Below, one piece after another: positions 8,445 through 16,639 of a stretch of 64,000 nt of DNA. Each line of letters begins with the position of its first letter. Position 1 is the stretch's first letter. The position numbers and the translations under genes are program-made. Source of the DNA: Alloscardovia omnicolens DSM 21503. GTDB lineage: Bacteria > Actinomycetota > Actinomycetes > Actinomycetales > Bifidobacteriaceae. The notes beneath the pieces were generated by a model that saw only the letters and a program-made list of their open reading frames with translations, made no database searches and was not told the origin of the DNA. Location: positions 1 through 64,000 of the forward strand of contig NZ_ATVB01000003.1 in NCBI RefSeq assembly GCF_000420505.1, given 5' to 3'.

Positions 8445-9965
8445 GTGGAACTTTTTCACAGCACTCGCAGCACAGCTATTCAGGTGACCGCTAAGCAGGC
8501 CATTCGTCAAGGTATTGCCGATGACGGTGGTTTATTCGTTAACGATTCCTTAGGATCTACTCGTGTCGATGTAGAGTCTCTTCCTGGAAAAAGCTATCAG
8601 GAGATTGCTTTAGAAGTTTTAAACGCTTTGCTTCCTGATTTTACGCGCGAGGAACTGCTCTCCTGCATTGAAGGTGCATATGGCTCAAACTTTAAGGACG
8701 AAGATATTACTCCTTTGAAGTCTCTGGGCATGGACTACGTGCTTGAGCTTTTCCACGGTCCAACTTCCGCTTTTAAAGATGTTGCTTTACAGATTTTGCC
8801 TCGTTTTATGGCTCATACCACGGGTTCGCTGGCTGATGCACAGTCTCAGGAAGAGGCACAGGAGCAAGCTAATCGTGTGCTGATTTTGACTGCCACGAGT
8901 GGTGACACGGGCAAAGCTGCATTGGAAGGCTTTGCGGATGTTGATTCCACTGGCATTGTGGTCTTTTATCCGGCAGGTCAGGTTAGCGAAGTTCAGCGTT
9001 TGCAGATGGTTACTCAGACCGGCTCTAATGTGGGTGTGGTTGCTGTGCGCGGTAACTTTGACGATGCGCAAAGTGGAGTGAAGACTATTTTCGGCGATGC
9101 ACAGCTTGCTACTGAGTTAGCAGAAACCGCTGGTACCCGCTTGTCGAGCGCGAACTCGATTAATGTTGGTCGCTTGGTTCCTCAGGTTGTGTATTACTTT
9201 ACCGCTTATGCTCAGCTGCTCTTTACTCAGGAAATTAACTTTGGAGACGGGGTTGATTTTATTGTACCTACGGGCAATTTTGGCGATATTTTGGCGGGTT
9301 ATTACGCTAAGCGATTGGGCTTGCCTGTTGGCAAGTTAGTCGTGGCCAGCGATAAGAACAACGTTTTGTATGACTTTTTGACGACGGGCGTATACGACCG
9401 TAACCGTGATTTCTTCACGACAATTTCTCCAAGTATGGATATTTTGATTTCTTCTAATTTGGAGCGCATGCTTTACTACTTCAGCGATGGAGATACCGAG
9501 TTAATTTCTCGTTTGATGAATGATTTGGCTACAACAGGTCGTTATGAAGTTCCTGCTGATATTATGACGAAGATTCGTGAGGTCTTTGACTGCGGTTGGG
9601 CAGATGAAGATCAAGTACGCACTGCTATTGCTGAATGCTGGCAAGATAATGAGTATGTGATCGATCCTCATACTGCTTGCGCTTACCATGTGCTTGGCAC
9701 AACTGAGGGTACTCCAACTGCTCCTCGCGTTATTTTGTCTACTGCTAGCCCATATAAGTTCCCACGTGCGGTACTCGAAGCATTAGGACAAGATACTCCA
9801 GACAGCGATTTTGCTTGCATGGATGCCCTTCGCGATTTCAGCGGCATGCCTATTCCAGAGAATTTGCGTTCTTTGGAAGGTCAGTCTCCACGTTTTACCG
9901 ACGAGATTGATGTTAGCGATATGCCTGAGTATGTGAAGACTATGGCAGCTCGTTTCGCAGCATAA
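8445..9965 (+). CDS. thrC: Threonine synthase
   Basis: A 506-residue fold-type II PLP enzyme of the long threonine synthase class, which converts O-phosphohomoserine to threonine. The PLP lysine lies in HGPTSAFKDVALQ, and the phosphate-binding loop region in TSGDTGKAALEGF. The N terminus FHSTRS..AIRQGIADDGGLFV is typical of the family. The GTG start at 8445 has AAAGG upstream. It is a single-gene unit, with a strong hairpin terminator 18 nt after the stop, transcribed away from proA. Confidence 0.95.
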   Translation: MELFHSTRSTAIQVTAKQAIRQGIADDGGLFVNDSLGSTRVDVESLPGKSYQEIALEVLNALLPDFTREELLSCIEGAYGSNFKDEDITPLKSLGMDYVLELFHGPTSAFKDVALQILPRFMAHTTGSLADAQSQEEAQEQANRVLILTATSGDTGKAALEGFADVDSTGIVVFYPAGQVSEVQRLQMVTQTGSNVGVVAVRGNFDDAQSGVKTIFGDAQLATELAETAGTRLSSANSINVGRLVPQVVYYFTAYAQLLFTQEINFGDGVDFIVPTGNFGDILAGYYAKRLGLPVGKLVVASDKNNVLYDFLTTGVYDRNRDFFTTISPSMDILISSNLERMLYYFSDGDTELISRLMNDLATTGRYEVPADIMTKIREVFDCGWADEDQVRTAIAECWQDNEYVIDPHTACAYHVLGTTEGTPTAPRVILSTASPYKFPRAVLEALGQDTPDSDFACMDALRDFSGMPIPENLRSLEGQSPRFTDEIDVSDMPEYVKTMAARFAA

Positions 9966-9982
9966 ACTTCTAACGCCACCAT

Positions 9983-10024
9983 AATTGAGGATGACAGTCT
10001 ACTTTGAACTGTCATCCTCAATTA
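9983..10024 (+). terminator. Rho-independent terminator of thrC
   Basis: AATTGAGGATGACAGT and ACTGTCATCCTCAATT form a perfect 16-bp stem with a 9-nt loop, ending in an AT-rich tract. It lies 18 nt after the thrC stop. Confidence 0.85.
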
Positions 10025-10065
10025 TTATCTCGGAAAACTCTTCAGTGATTCATGGGATTTTTAGC

Positions 10066-10385
10066 GGCTCTTCAGTTTTTAGCGGGGTTGAGCAGAAGAT
10101 GTTGTTTAGTAGGTTCCATTTGATTCCTCCGGCTGTCAAGTGTTAAGACATTGCCCCGATGCGAATGTGGTTATTTTTATGAGTAAAATCGATACGCGCA
10201 ACCGATATGCCACTTTTGACGCCATTTTTCCGCGTCAAAACTGGCATAACAGATGTATGAATCGGTTAAGCAGAATGCGTCAGAGCAATAGCTCTCCGAA
10301 TTGAACGCAGTGTGAAGCCTGATTGTGCAAAACAGCTGCTAATCACACACCTGCAACCTAAAACCCCGCTAAAATCCCAGGAGCC
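10066..10385 (-). ncRNA. Structured dispersed element, copy 1 (candidate ncRNA or MITE)
   Basis: A 320-bp intergenic element repeated at 33412-33764 in the same orientation. Its ends form an inverted repeat: TTTTAGCGGGGTT near the left end pairs with AACCCCGCTAAAA near the right end. The centre (10200-10269) holds a near-perfect stem, TATGCCACTTTTGACGC with GCGTCAAAACTGGCATA, enclosed by AACCGAT/ATCGGTT. A smaller hairpin (AGAGC/GCTCT) lies at about 10283-10297. On the minus strand a GGAGG and ATG precede a 15-codon frame (MEPTKQHLLLNPAKN) at about 10077-10124. The minus strand is the more likely RNA strand, judging from copy 2 wobble pairs. No transposase is present. Confidence 0.6.
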
Positions 10386-10701
10386 TTTTTACTGGCTGAA
10401 AGACGTGTCATGTACTCATTGCTGTTGTATCTATTACAGCTGAACTTAAATGTAGCAGATACAGTAATCTCAAGCCAAAAATAGAGCTGGTAAAAGCTTT
10501 ACCATTTACATCAAAACATAACTGCACTCAATACAGCAAAAACATGCAGACCTTAACACAACAGATCTCGCGTATTCAAAAAATCAAAGAACCATTTTAA
10601 TGAGTGCATGGCTGAGTATGAGGTATAAACTACTCAATACGCTGTGCTCTCATTTCAGGTCAGATTCGTTACGAACGCTTGAATCCAATCCTACACAAGC
10701 C
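10386..10701. other. Intergenic, no gene seen
   Basis: This 316-bp AT-rich stretch lies between the structured element and the recN stop. I found no plausible open frame with a ribosome site on either strand. A short inverted repeat (TGTATCT near 10426, AGATACA near 10460) is the only structure noticed. Confidence 0.5.
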
Positions 10702-12405
10702 CTACAAAGTGCTCTGCTCTAATAGTTCTTGCGCGTGCTCTAGAGATGTATTGGATTGAGATCCTGCAAGCATACGAGCAATCTCACGAACACGGTCATC
10801 TCCTGTAACCGCCGTAACTGTTGTAGAAGCCGAATCACTCGTTTTCTCTTTTTCTACAACAAACTGTTGATCTGCCCATGCAGCAACCTGCGGTAAATGG
10901 GTAACCACAATAATCTGCGCTCCCTGAGCCAGAACAGCTAAACGCTGTCCTAACTGTGCAGCAGCAACACCGCCCACGCCAGCATCAATCTCATCAAAAA
11001 TCAGTGTCGGCACAGTACCAGCAGCTCGGCTATCGCGAGCGTCATGCTTTTTCTCAAAAGCAGCTAATTCTAACGCCAACATTAAACGGCTCAGCTCACC
11101 ACCAGACGCGCTTTTGCCCACAGGAAGAGCTGGTGAACCAGGGAAAGGAATAAACTCAAAAACAATATTATCTGCACCATATGCGTCAATATCGTTGCGT
11201 GCGCTCACGCTAATCTGAAGAACCGAACCTTCCATAGCTAAGGAAGTCAGTTCGCTCGTCACGGTTCGCGATAATTCTTCAGCAGCTTGGGTTCGAGTTT
11301 GTGTAAGCACAGCCGCTTTTTTCACGCTGACCGTGTAGGCTTCTTTCAGTTCCTCTTCTAGCTGAGCAATTTTCTCTGGAGAAGCATCTAAATCTTCAAG
11401 CTCGAACTGCGCTTTTTCTTTCCACTCCAAGACATGCGCAATATCTGGTCCCCATCTTTTCAGAAGCTCATCAATATCGTGAATACGCTCATTGATTGCA
11501 TCGAGTTCAGCAGGATTCAAATCCTCGGTATCGCTACGAGATAAAGTAAAAACGATATCCTGAAGTTCATCCGAAGCATTTTCCAAACGCTCACTCAACT
11601 CTGCTGCTTGATCAATATGGTCAAGACTCTGTAAGGCGTGCGTTGCACGAGCAATCAGATCGAGAACCGACTGTCCGCTGGCATCGTCTCCAGAACCTTC
11701 TAAAGCCTGCAAAGCAGTACCATAAGCAGCAATAATTTCAGCAGAATGTTCAATAACATCGCGACGAGCTTTAAGTTCTTCATCCTCCCCTACCTGCGGA
11801 TGAACTTCCTCTATGCGCGCTATAGATTCGCGTAAATAATCGATACGAGCAATGGACTGCGTCTGCTCGTTATGCACACGCTCCAGTTTGCTCTTTAACT
11901 CGGTATAGGCGCGAAAAGCTTGACTATATTCCTCACGTTGCTCGATATTATCTGCATAAGTGTCGAGAAAGTCACGCTGTTTTGAGGTGCTAGCAATTTT
12001 GAGCTGTTCGGATTGTCCGTGGATAGTAACCAATTGCTCGCTAATATCCGATAGAACGGTTCGCGGCACGCTATGACCGTTGAGAACAGCTCGAGACCGT
12101 CCAGTGCACGGTACTGTGCGGTTAATAAAAAGCTGATTATCAACGCAGTCGCTTCCTGCAGATTGCGCTTGCTCTTCGACCTCGTTATTTCCAGTAACAT
12201 CAAAAATAGCTTGAACCCAAGCGCGGTCTGCATCAGGACGGACACGTGAAGCTTGAGCAGGAGCGCCAGAAATAAGCTCCACAGCATTGAGAAGCATAGA
12301 TTTACCTGCGCCAGTTTCACCCGTAATGGCGTTCATTCCCGGGTGCACATCAATATGAGCGCTGGTTATTGGACCTAATGAGTGAATTTCAAGTTCTTCG
12401 AGCAC
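10702..12405 (-). CDS. recN: DNA repair protein RecN (SMC-like ATPase)
   Basis: A 567-residue SMC-family ATPase used in double-strand break repair. The Walker A motif GETGAGKSMLLN is near residue 30, a long central helical coiled-coil region spans roughly residues 160-370, and the C-terminal half carries the signature SASGGELSRLMLALELA and Walker B TLIFDEIDAGVGG. The GTG start shares its G with the nadK stop (TAG/GTG), so translation is coupled. RecN after nadK and tlyA is a conserved actinobacterial order. No terminator is evident directly after it. Confidence 0.95.
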   Translation of the reverse strand: MLEELEIHSLGPITSAHIDVHPGMNAITGETGAGKSMLLNAVELISGAPAQASRVRPDADRAWVQAIFDVTGNNEVEEQAQSAGSDCVDNQLFINRTVPCTGRSRAVLNGHSVPRTVLSDISEQLVTIHGQSEQLKIASTSKQRDFLDTYADNIEQREEYSQAFRAYTELKSKLERVHNEQTQSIARIDYLRESIARIEEVHPQVGEDEELKARRDVIEHSAEIIAAYGTALQALEGSGDDASGQSVLDLIARATHALQSLDHIDQAAELSERLENASDELQDIVFTLSRSDTEDLNPAELDAINERIHDIDELLKRWGPDIAHVLEWKEKAQFELEDLDASPEKIAQLEEELKEAYTVSVKKAAVLTQTRTQAAEELSRTVTSELTSLAMEGSVLQISVSARNDIDAYGADNIVFEFIPFPGSPALPVGKSASGGELSRLMLALELAAFEKKHDARDSRAAGTVPTLIFDEIDAGVGGVAAAQLGQRLAVLAQGAQIIVVTHLPQVAAWADQQFVVEKEKTSDSASTTVTAVTGDDRVREIARMLAGSQSNTSLEHAQELLEQSTL

Positions 12406-13319
12406 TACTTCGTGTACCCCTTCTTTTCCAAAGATGTTTCACGCCATCCTTTAACGGGTAAGTCAAATTTACGTACCAAACGGTCAGTAAATAAAGTGCC
12501 GCTTAAATGCGCTAAACGCAACACACTTGAAGACTGACGAATACGCACATGCGCGCCGCGCGGAACCACGCATTGGCGGCGACCATCGCAGCAAATCCAT
12601 CCCTCGCAACTAGATGATTCAAGTACTCGAATATCGAAGGTGGAGGTCGATCCAATAATCAAAGGATGCGTAAACAGAGCATGCGCGGCAATAGGTGTTA
12701 ATTCTAAAGCTTGAACATCTGGCCAAATAACCGGGCCGCCAGCAGAGAAAGCATAAGCAGTTGAACCTGTTGGTGTTGAAACAATCACGCCATCGCAACC
12801 GAAGGAACTTGTAGCAACATCATCAACACTAATGCCCACTTCTACCATGCGCGCGCGATCTTCATGCTCTAAAATCATGTCGTTCAAAGCCCAATCGCAT
12901 AAAATCTCTTCGCGACCTGGCAAATAGAGTTCTACGGCTGCAATCATACGCTCTTCGATGGTGTAATCACGCTGCGCAATTTTTTCCATAGCAGTTGCCA
13001 GCTCGAAACTTTCAAACTCAGCTAAGAAACCCACATGACCAGTATTAATACCCACAATCGGAACATGTGTGCCTTTCACCAGTTCAGCTGCGCGCAAAAT
13101 CGTACCGTCACCGCCAAGAACCACTACTATTTCCACATCATCGCTGACTGGAGTGGCATGATTACCAAAGTACTGTGTATCAGGAATATCGTCACGAACA
13201 ATAACTGAAAAACCTAAATGTTGTAGCTGATTAATCGCTGTATTTACCGTAGCATCATTGCGTAGAGCTGCATGAGTAACCACCACTGCTGTGTGCTGTT
13301 GACCTGCTTCCTTGCTCAT
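12405..13319 (-). CDS. nadK: NAD kinase
   Basis: A 304-residue ATP/polyphosphate-dependent NAD kinase, which makes NADP. The family motifs are clear: VVLGGDGTILRAAEL, the Asn-Asp in WALNDMILEHED, and the glycine-rich ISTPTGSTAYAFSAGGPV (here VSTPTGSTAYAFSAGGPV). ATG at 13319 with GAGGTAGCT upstream. It lies between tlyA and recN; the gap to tlyA is 62 nt and the overlap with recN is 1 nt. Confidence 0.95.
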   Translation of the reverse strand: MSKEAGQQHTAVVVTHAALRNDATVNTAINQLQHLGFSVIVRDDIPDTQYFGNHATPVSDDVEIVVVLGGDGTILRAAELVKGTHVPIVGINTGHVGFLAEFESFELATAMEKIAQRDYTIEERMIAAVELYLPGREEILCDWALNDMILEHEDRARMVEVGISVDDVATSSFGCDGVIVSTPTGSTAYAFSAGGPVIWPDVQALELTPIAAHALFTHPLIIGSTSTFDIRVLESSSCEGWICCDGRRQCVVPRGAHVRIRQSSSVLRLAHLSGTLFTDRLVRKFDLPVKGWRETSLEKKGYTK

Positions 13320-13381
13320 AGCTACCTCCTGATTGTCACGTGCGATTCACTATTCTAGCGTGCACTCATGCCACGATTATT

Positions 13382-14137
13382 TTATATGCGCGTTATCCAC
13401 AGTATGTATTCTTGATTGCCATGCGTGCCCGTAATCGTCGATGGCGTAATAGCACGCACAGTAAAATGATGGTTCACAGCGCACTCTTGAACAGTTTCAA
13501 TAGCTTCTTGACGGTATTGAGTGTTCGTTACAATACCTCCTTTACCCAGCTTGTGCGGCCCAACTTCAAACTGTGGTTTAACAAGCACAACAGCATGAGC
13601 GCCCGAATGCGTTATGCGCTCAATAATAGGAATAACGTAGGTGAGAGAAATAAACGAGACATCGGAGACAATAAAACGCGGACTATACTCTAAATCATCC
13701 AGATACACGTCGCGAATATTAACGCCACTCATTTCAATCACTCGATTATCGTTCGCAATAAGCGGATCGAGTTGACCATGTCCTACGTCCAAAGCAATAA
13801 CCTGTTGGGCGCCTTTATCGAGCAGAACTTGAGTAAAGCCTCCTGTAGATGCTCCAATATCTAAGCATTTTTTCCCGCGTGGAGCAGGAAGTCCTTGAGG
13901 AATAAAAGTATCGAGAGCATCAACAAGCTTGATTGCTCCTCGTGACACATACATGCCGCTAGAACGTACAGTATCGCTCAGCTCGATACGGTCGTTCGCG
14001 CTTACAGACAGTGATGCTTTTACTTTGTCCGCGCTACCATTGACCAGCACAGCTCCCGATGCTATCAGTTGCTGCGCTCGGTTACGTGTGGGCGCTAAAG
14101 CCCTGTCTACCAGCTCTTTATCTAAACGTTGACCCAT
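13382..14137 (-). CDS. tlyA: TlyA family 23S/16S rRNA 2'-O-methyltransferase
   Basis: A 251-residue protein with an N-terminal S4 RNA-binding domain (MGQRLDKELVDRALAP, ASGAVLVNG) and a C-terminal Rossmann methyltransferase domain with the SAM loop CLDIGASTGGFTQVLLDKGA. Catalytic segments include ALDVGHGQL, SDVSFISL and VLVKPQFEVG. In mycobacteria TlyA methylates C1409 of 16S and C1920 of 23S rRNA and affects capreomycin sensitivity; the same role is inferred here. The start at 14137 is 8 nt after the stop of a 35-residue gene, and no strong ribosome site precedes it, so it may depend on translational coupling. Confidence 0.92.
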   Translation of the reverse strand: MGQRLDKELVDRALAPTRNRAQQLIASGAVLVNGSADKVKASLSVSANDRIELSDTVRSSGMYVSRGAIKLVDALDTFIPQGLPAPRGKKCLDIGASTGGFTQVLLDKGAQQVIALDVGHGQLDPLIANDNRVIEMSGVNIRDVYLDDLEYSPRFIVSDVSFISLTYVIPIIERITHSGAHAVVLVKPQFEVGPHKLGKGGIVTNTQYRQEAIETVQECAVNHHFTVRAITPSTITGTHGNQEYILWITRI

Positions 14138-14145
14138 GATATGAA

Positions 14146-14253
14146 TTACTGTTCGTCTAATTGTGCGTGTAAATCATCGAGAACCTGCGTATAGTACTCA
14201 ATAACCTGCTCAAAATCAGCATCTTCAGCGGGTGCTAAGGGCGCGTAGCTCAT
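14146..14253 (-). CDS. 35-residue conserved-position small protein before tlyA
   Basis: An open frame MSYAPLAPAEDADFEQVIEY... of 35 codons lies in the gap between the HAD gene and tlyA on the minus strand. It starts 8 nt after the HAD stop, with AGGA eight nt before its ATG, and stops 8 nt before tlyA. The product is acidic and looks like one amphipathic helix (EDADFEQVIEYYTQVLDDL). In Mycobacterium tuberculosis a small protein gene (Rv1693, as I recall) occupies the same place between a HAD gene and tlyA, so I think this is real. No function is known to me; it may simply support coupling or bind a neighbour product. Confidence 0.7.
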   Translation of the reverse strand: MSYAPLAPAEDADFEQVIEYYTQVLDDLHAQLDEQ

Positions 14254-14261
14254 TATGAGTC

Positions 14262-15317
14262 CTAGTTTTCGTGAAGATTCGAAGCGAAGAATGGCAGATG
14301 CAGGTCTTCTAGAGCGCACAATCCCTCATCTACAGCTGCCCATGCAGCGCTTGCTGCAGCACGCAAACCATCAAGACTCGTGTTAGATGCATCCATATGC
14401 ACAGTATTACCATCAATCCAAGCGCGAGCATCACGGCAGATAAACTGACTATTCTCTCGTTTCACGTCTGGCTGAGCAAGGCTCAAACCGAGTAAATCAG
14501 CACAGATATATGTTGGACGTTCAATCGCACGAGCAGTCATAATCTGCCCAGCATCCGCTACTCCAGTGAGCACTACTGCACTGTCGTAGCCACCGCGATT
14601 TGCCGCTTCAATATCCGTATCTAAACGATCACCTACTGGTAAACAGTCTTCAGTTTCTACCATCTGTTCGGTTGGGCTGAACAGATGACGTGCTTGATGA
14701 TACATAGCCGCTTCAGGCTTGCCAGCAGAAGCCTCAGGTTCTTGGTTAGTGGCGGCAATAACAGGAAGCTGCAAAGCACCGTTTCCTGGAGCAATACCTT
14801 CTTCGCGCGGAATAGTCATATCGCGATTCGTTACGAAATAGCGAGCACCATGCTGTATAGCATAGGCTGCCTGAGACAGATGCTGCCAGCTAATTTCCGG
14901 GAACCACGACTGAATAACAGCATCAGGATTATCTGCAGCACAATCAACTACAACGAGACCAGCCTGAGTAAGCTCGGTTTTAAGATGATCTTTACCCACA
15001 ACCAGGACACGTGCACCTGGCTGCAGCTTCTCCTTCAACATTGCCGCACTCACCATAGCTGACGTAATAACATCACTGCCGTGAGCATCAACACCAAAAC
15101 TACTAATCTGTTCTGCTACCACGTCTGGGTAGCGTGATGGATTATTCGTTGTATACGCAATATGCATACCTAATCGCGCAGCAGAGTCAATACCTTCGGC
15201 AGCATGCTCTACAGGATGAGCACCGCGATACACCACCCCATCCAAATCAAGTAGAGCCAATGAATATTGTGCTGCTAACGGTTGGTTACACCCCTTGATT
15301 GTGGTGGGATAGTTCAC
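14262..15317 (-). CDS. HAD-IIA family hydrolase in the tlyA operon
   Basis: A 351-residue protein with HAD motif I LLDLDGVVYRG, motif II TTNNPSRYPDVVAEQ, and motif III/IV PVGDRLDTDIEAAN. It belongs to the NagD/phosphoglycolate phosphatase-like group (subclass IIA). The C-terminal ~70 residues (RENSQFICRDARAWIDGN onward) are an extra region that I cannot assign. GTG start at 15317 with GAGGAG upstream, 3 nt after the stop of the TPR gene. This matches the position of the HAD gene Rv1692 in mycobacteria. It is distinct from the HAD gene at 3066. Confidence 0.88.
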   Translation of the reverse strand: MNYPTTIKGCNQPLAAQYSLALLDLDGVVYRGAHPVEHAAEGIDSAARLGMHIAYTTNNPSRYPDVVAEQISSFGVDAHGSDVITSAMVSAAMLKEKLQPGARVLVVGKDHLKTELTQAGLVVVDCAADNPDAVIQSWFPEISWQHLSQAAYAIQHGARYFVTNRDMTIPREEGIAPGNGALQLPVIAATNQEPEASAGKPEAAMYHQARHLFSPTEQMVETEDCLPVGDRLDTDIEAANRGGYDSAVVLTGVADAGQIMTARAIERPTYICADLLGLSLAQPDVKRENSQFICRDARAWIDGNTVHMDASNTSLDGLRAAASAAWAAVDEGLCALEDLHLPFFASNLHEN

Positions 15318-15320
15318 GTG

Positions 15321-16637
15321 TTACTCCTCGTTCTCGGTTTCGTCAGTAGCTTCTTTTTCAGCGGTTTCTTCTGGCTCGCTTTCTTCTGGCTCGTCAGGCT
15401 GAACACTGTCGAGATAATCAGCCATCTCGCGAGGGTCAATACCCAAGCCAGCAAGCATATCTTCATCAATAACTTCTAAATCGTTATCAACGAAAACATC
15501 ATCTTCATCTATCTCTTCGTTATCGGCATACTGAGCTTCCAAACGATCGAGCAAATCGTTAAGCTTTTCTGCTTCCTGAGTGCGTCCTGCAAGCTCTAAG
15601 AAGTTCTGTTCCGCTTGCACAGCGCGCATACGGTATGCTCCTCCCACACCTTGGGCATGAGCAATAGTGTGCACAATTTCTACCGCTTTATCGAATAAAT
15701 CTAGATCTGCTAAAGCACCCGCATAAACAAGGAAAAGTTCAGCTTTAGCCTCGCCCTGCAGATACTTTGCGTCATCAGACAATGCGATGTCTACAGCCTT
15801 TTGAGGATTGCCCAAACCGCGTTCGCAGTCTGCCATAAATGGCAAATAATCACCATATCCGTTCATACGGAATGCTGTGCGGAACTCGCGCAAAGCCAAC
15901 TTGTAGTCACCTTGACGATAGGCTACAAAGGCTAAAGTTTCGCGGCTCACATCTACACGAGATGCTTGACGTGCCACCCACTTTGCGTGCTCCATAGCTG
16001 CCTGAGGATCGTCTTCTTCCAAAGCGTATGCCGCCAAAATATGCAAACCAATATTTTCTGCATGTTCTTTCGACAGACCGCGTAAACGTTCCTTTTCATC
16101 TGTGGAGAGCATGGACCATTCCAAACCCTTTGGCATCTTAGGCTCACCTGAGCGACGATCTGTATATGGATTTTGCGATGGGAAGCTTAAAGTGCCGTCA
16201 GAATTCTTGCGAGGCTTATCGTAGTTTGCCGAAGATGGGCGTCCCTGATGATTTCCTCGCTGATTGCTGAAACCTTTACGACGATCTGAACGACTGTCTG
16301 CACGACCCTCTGCTGCGTTCTCTGAGCGATTGTAACGAGGGTTACGCTCATCACGACGATTATTATTGCGACGGTCATCACGCCATGAACCGCGACGTTC
16401 ACCATTGCTATTCTTTTTATCGAAACGACGCTCTTCACCATCTTCACGACGACGGTCGGAATTAAAGCGTTGCTGACCACCGCGACGAGAAGAATTCTTG
16501 CCGTCATTAAAACGACGTCCACCCGATTGCGGGCGTGAACCATGAGAGTTAGAACGACGTGAACCGCCTCCAAATGAGCGCTGTGAGCCGTGAGAGCCCT
16601 TGCCACCTGAACGACGACTAGACTGATTTTCTGCCAT
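15321..16637 (-). CDS. Arg/Gly/Asn-rich tetratricopeptide-like protein
   Basis: A 438-residue protein with three regions. Residues 1 to about 165 are low complexity, rich in Arg, Gly, Ser and Asn (for example RRSGGKGSHGSQR), resembling RNA-binding RGG tails. Residues ~180-370 are helical and TPR-like (ALEEDDPQAAMEHAKWVA, AYRQGDYKLALREFRTAFR, KAVDIALSDDA). The last ~65 residues are strongly acidic (EEIDEDDVFVDND, EPEESEPEETAEKEA). The neighbour of tyrS in mycobacteria is also a TPR-like protein (Rv1691). The charged tails suggest RNA or ribosome binding, but that is inference. GGAGG lies before the ATG, inside the end of tyrS. Confidence 0.8.
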   Translation of the reverse strand: MAENQSSRRSGGKGSHGSQRSFGGGSRRSNSHGSRPQSGGRRFNDGKNSSRRGGQQRFNSDRRREDGEERRFDKKNSNGERRGSWRDDRRNNNRRDERNPRYNRSENAAEGRADSRSDRRKGFSNQRGNHQGRPSSANYDKPRKNSDGTLSFPSQNPYTDRRSGEPKMPKGLEWSMLSTDEKERLRGLSKEHAENIGLHILAAYALEEDDPQAAMEHAKWVARQASRVDVSRETLAFVAYRQGDYKLALREFRTAFRMNGYGDYLPFMADCERGLGNPQKAVDIALSDDAKYLQGEAKAELFLVYAGALADLDLFDKAVEIVHTIAHAQGVGGAYRMRAVQAEQNFLELAGRTQEAEKLNDLLDRLEAQYADNEEIDEDDVFVDNDLEVIDEDMLAGLGIDPREMADYLDSVQPDEPEESEPEETAEKEATDETENEE

Positions 16638-16639
16638 AT

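Noticed and set aside
10066-10385. Element copy 1 as tmRNA, RNase P RNA, 6S or SRP RNA
   Set aside because: None of the invariant sequences (tRNA-like TTCGAATC arm, GAGGAAAGTCC, SRP GGAAGCAG loop) is present, and two copies would be unusual.
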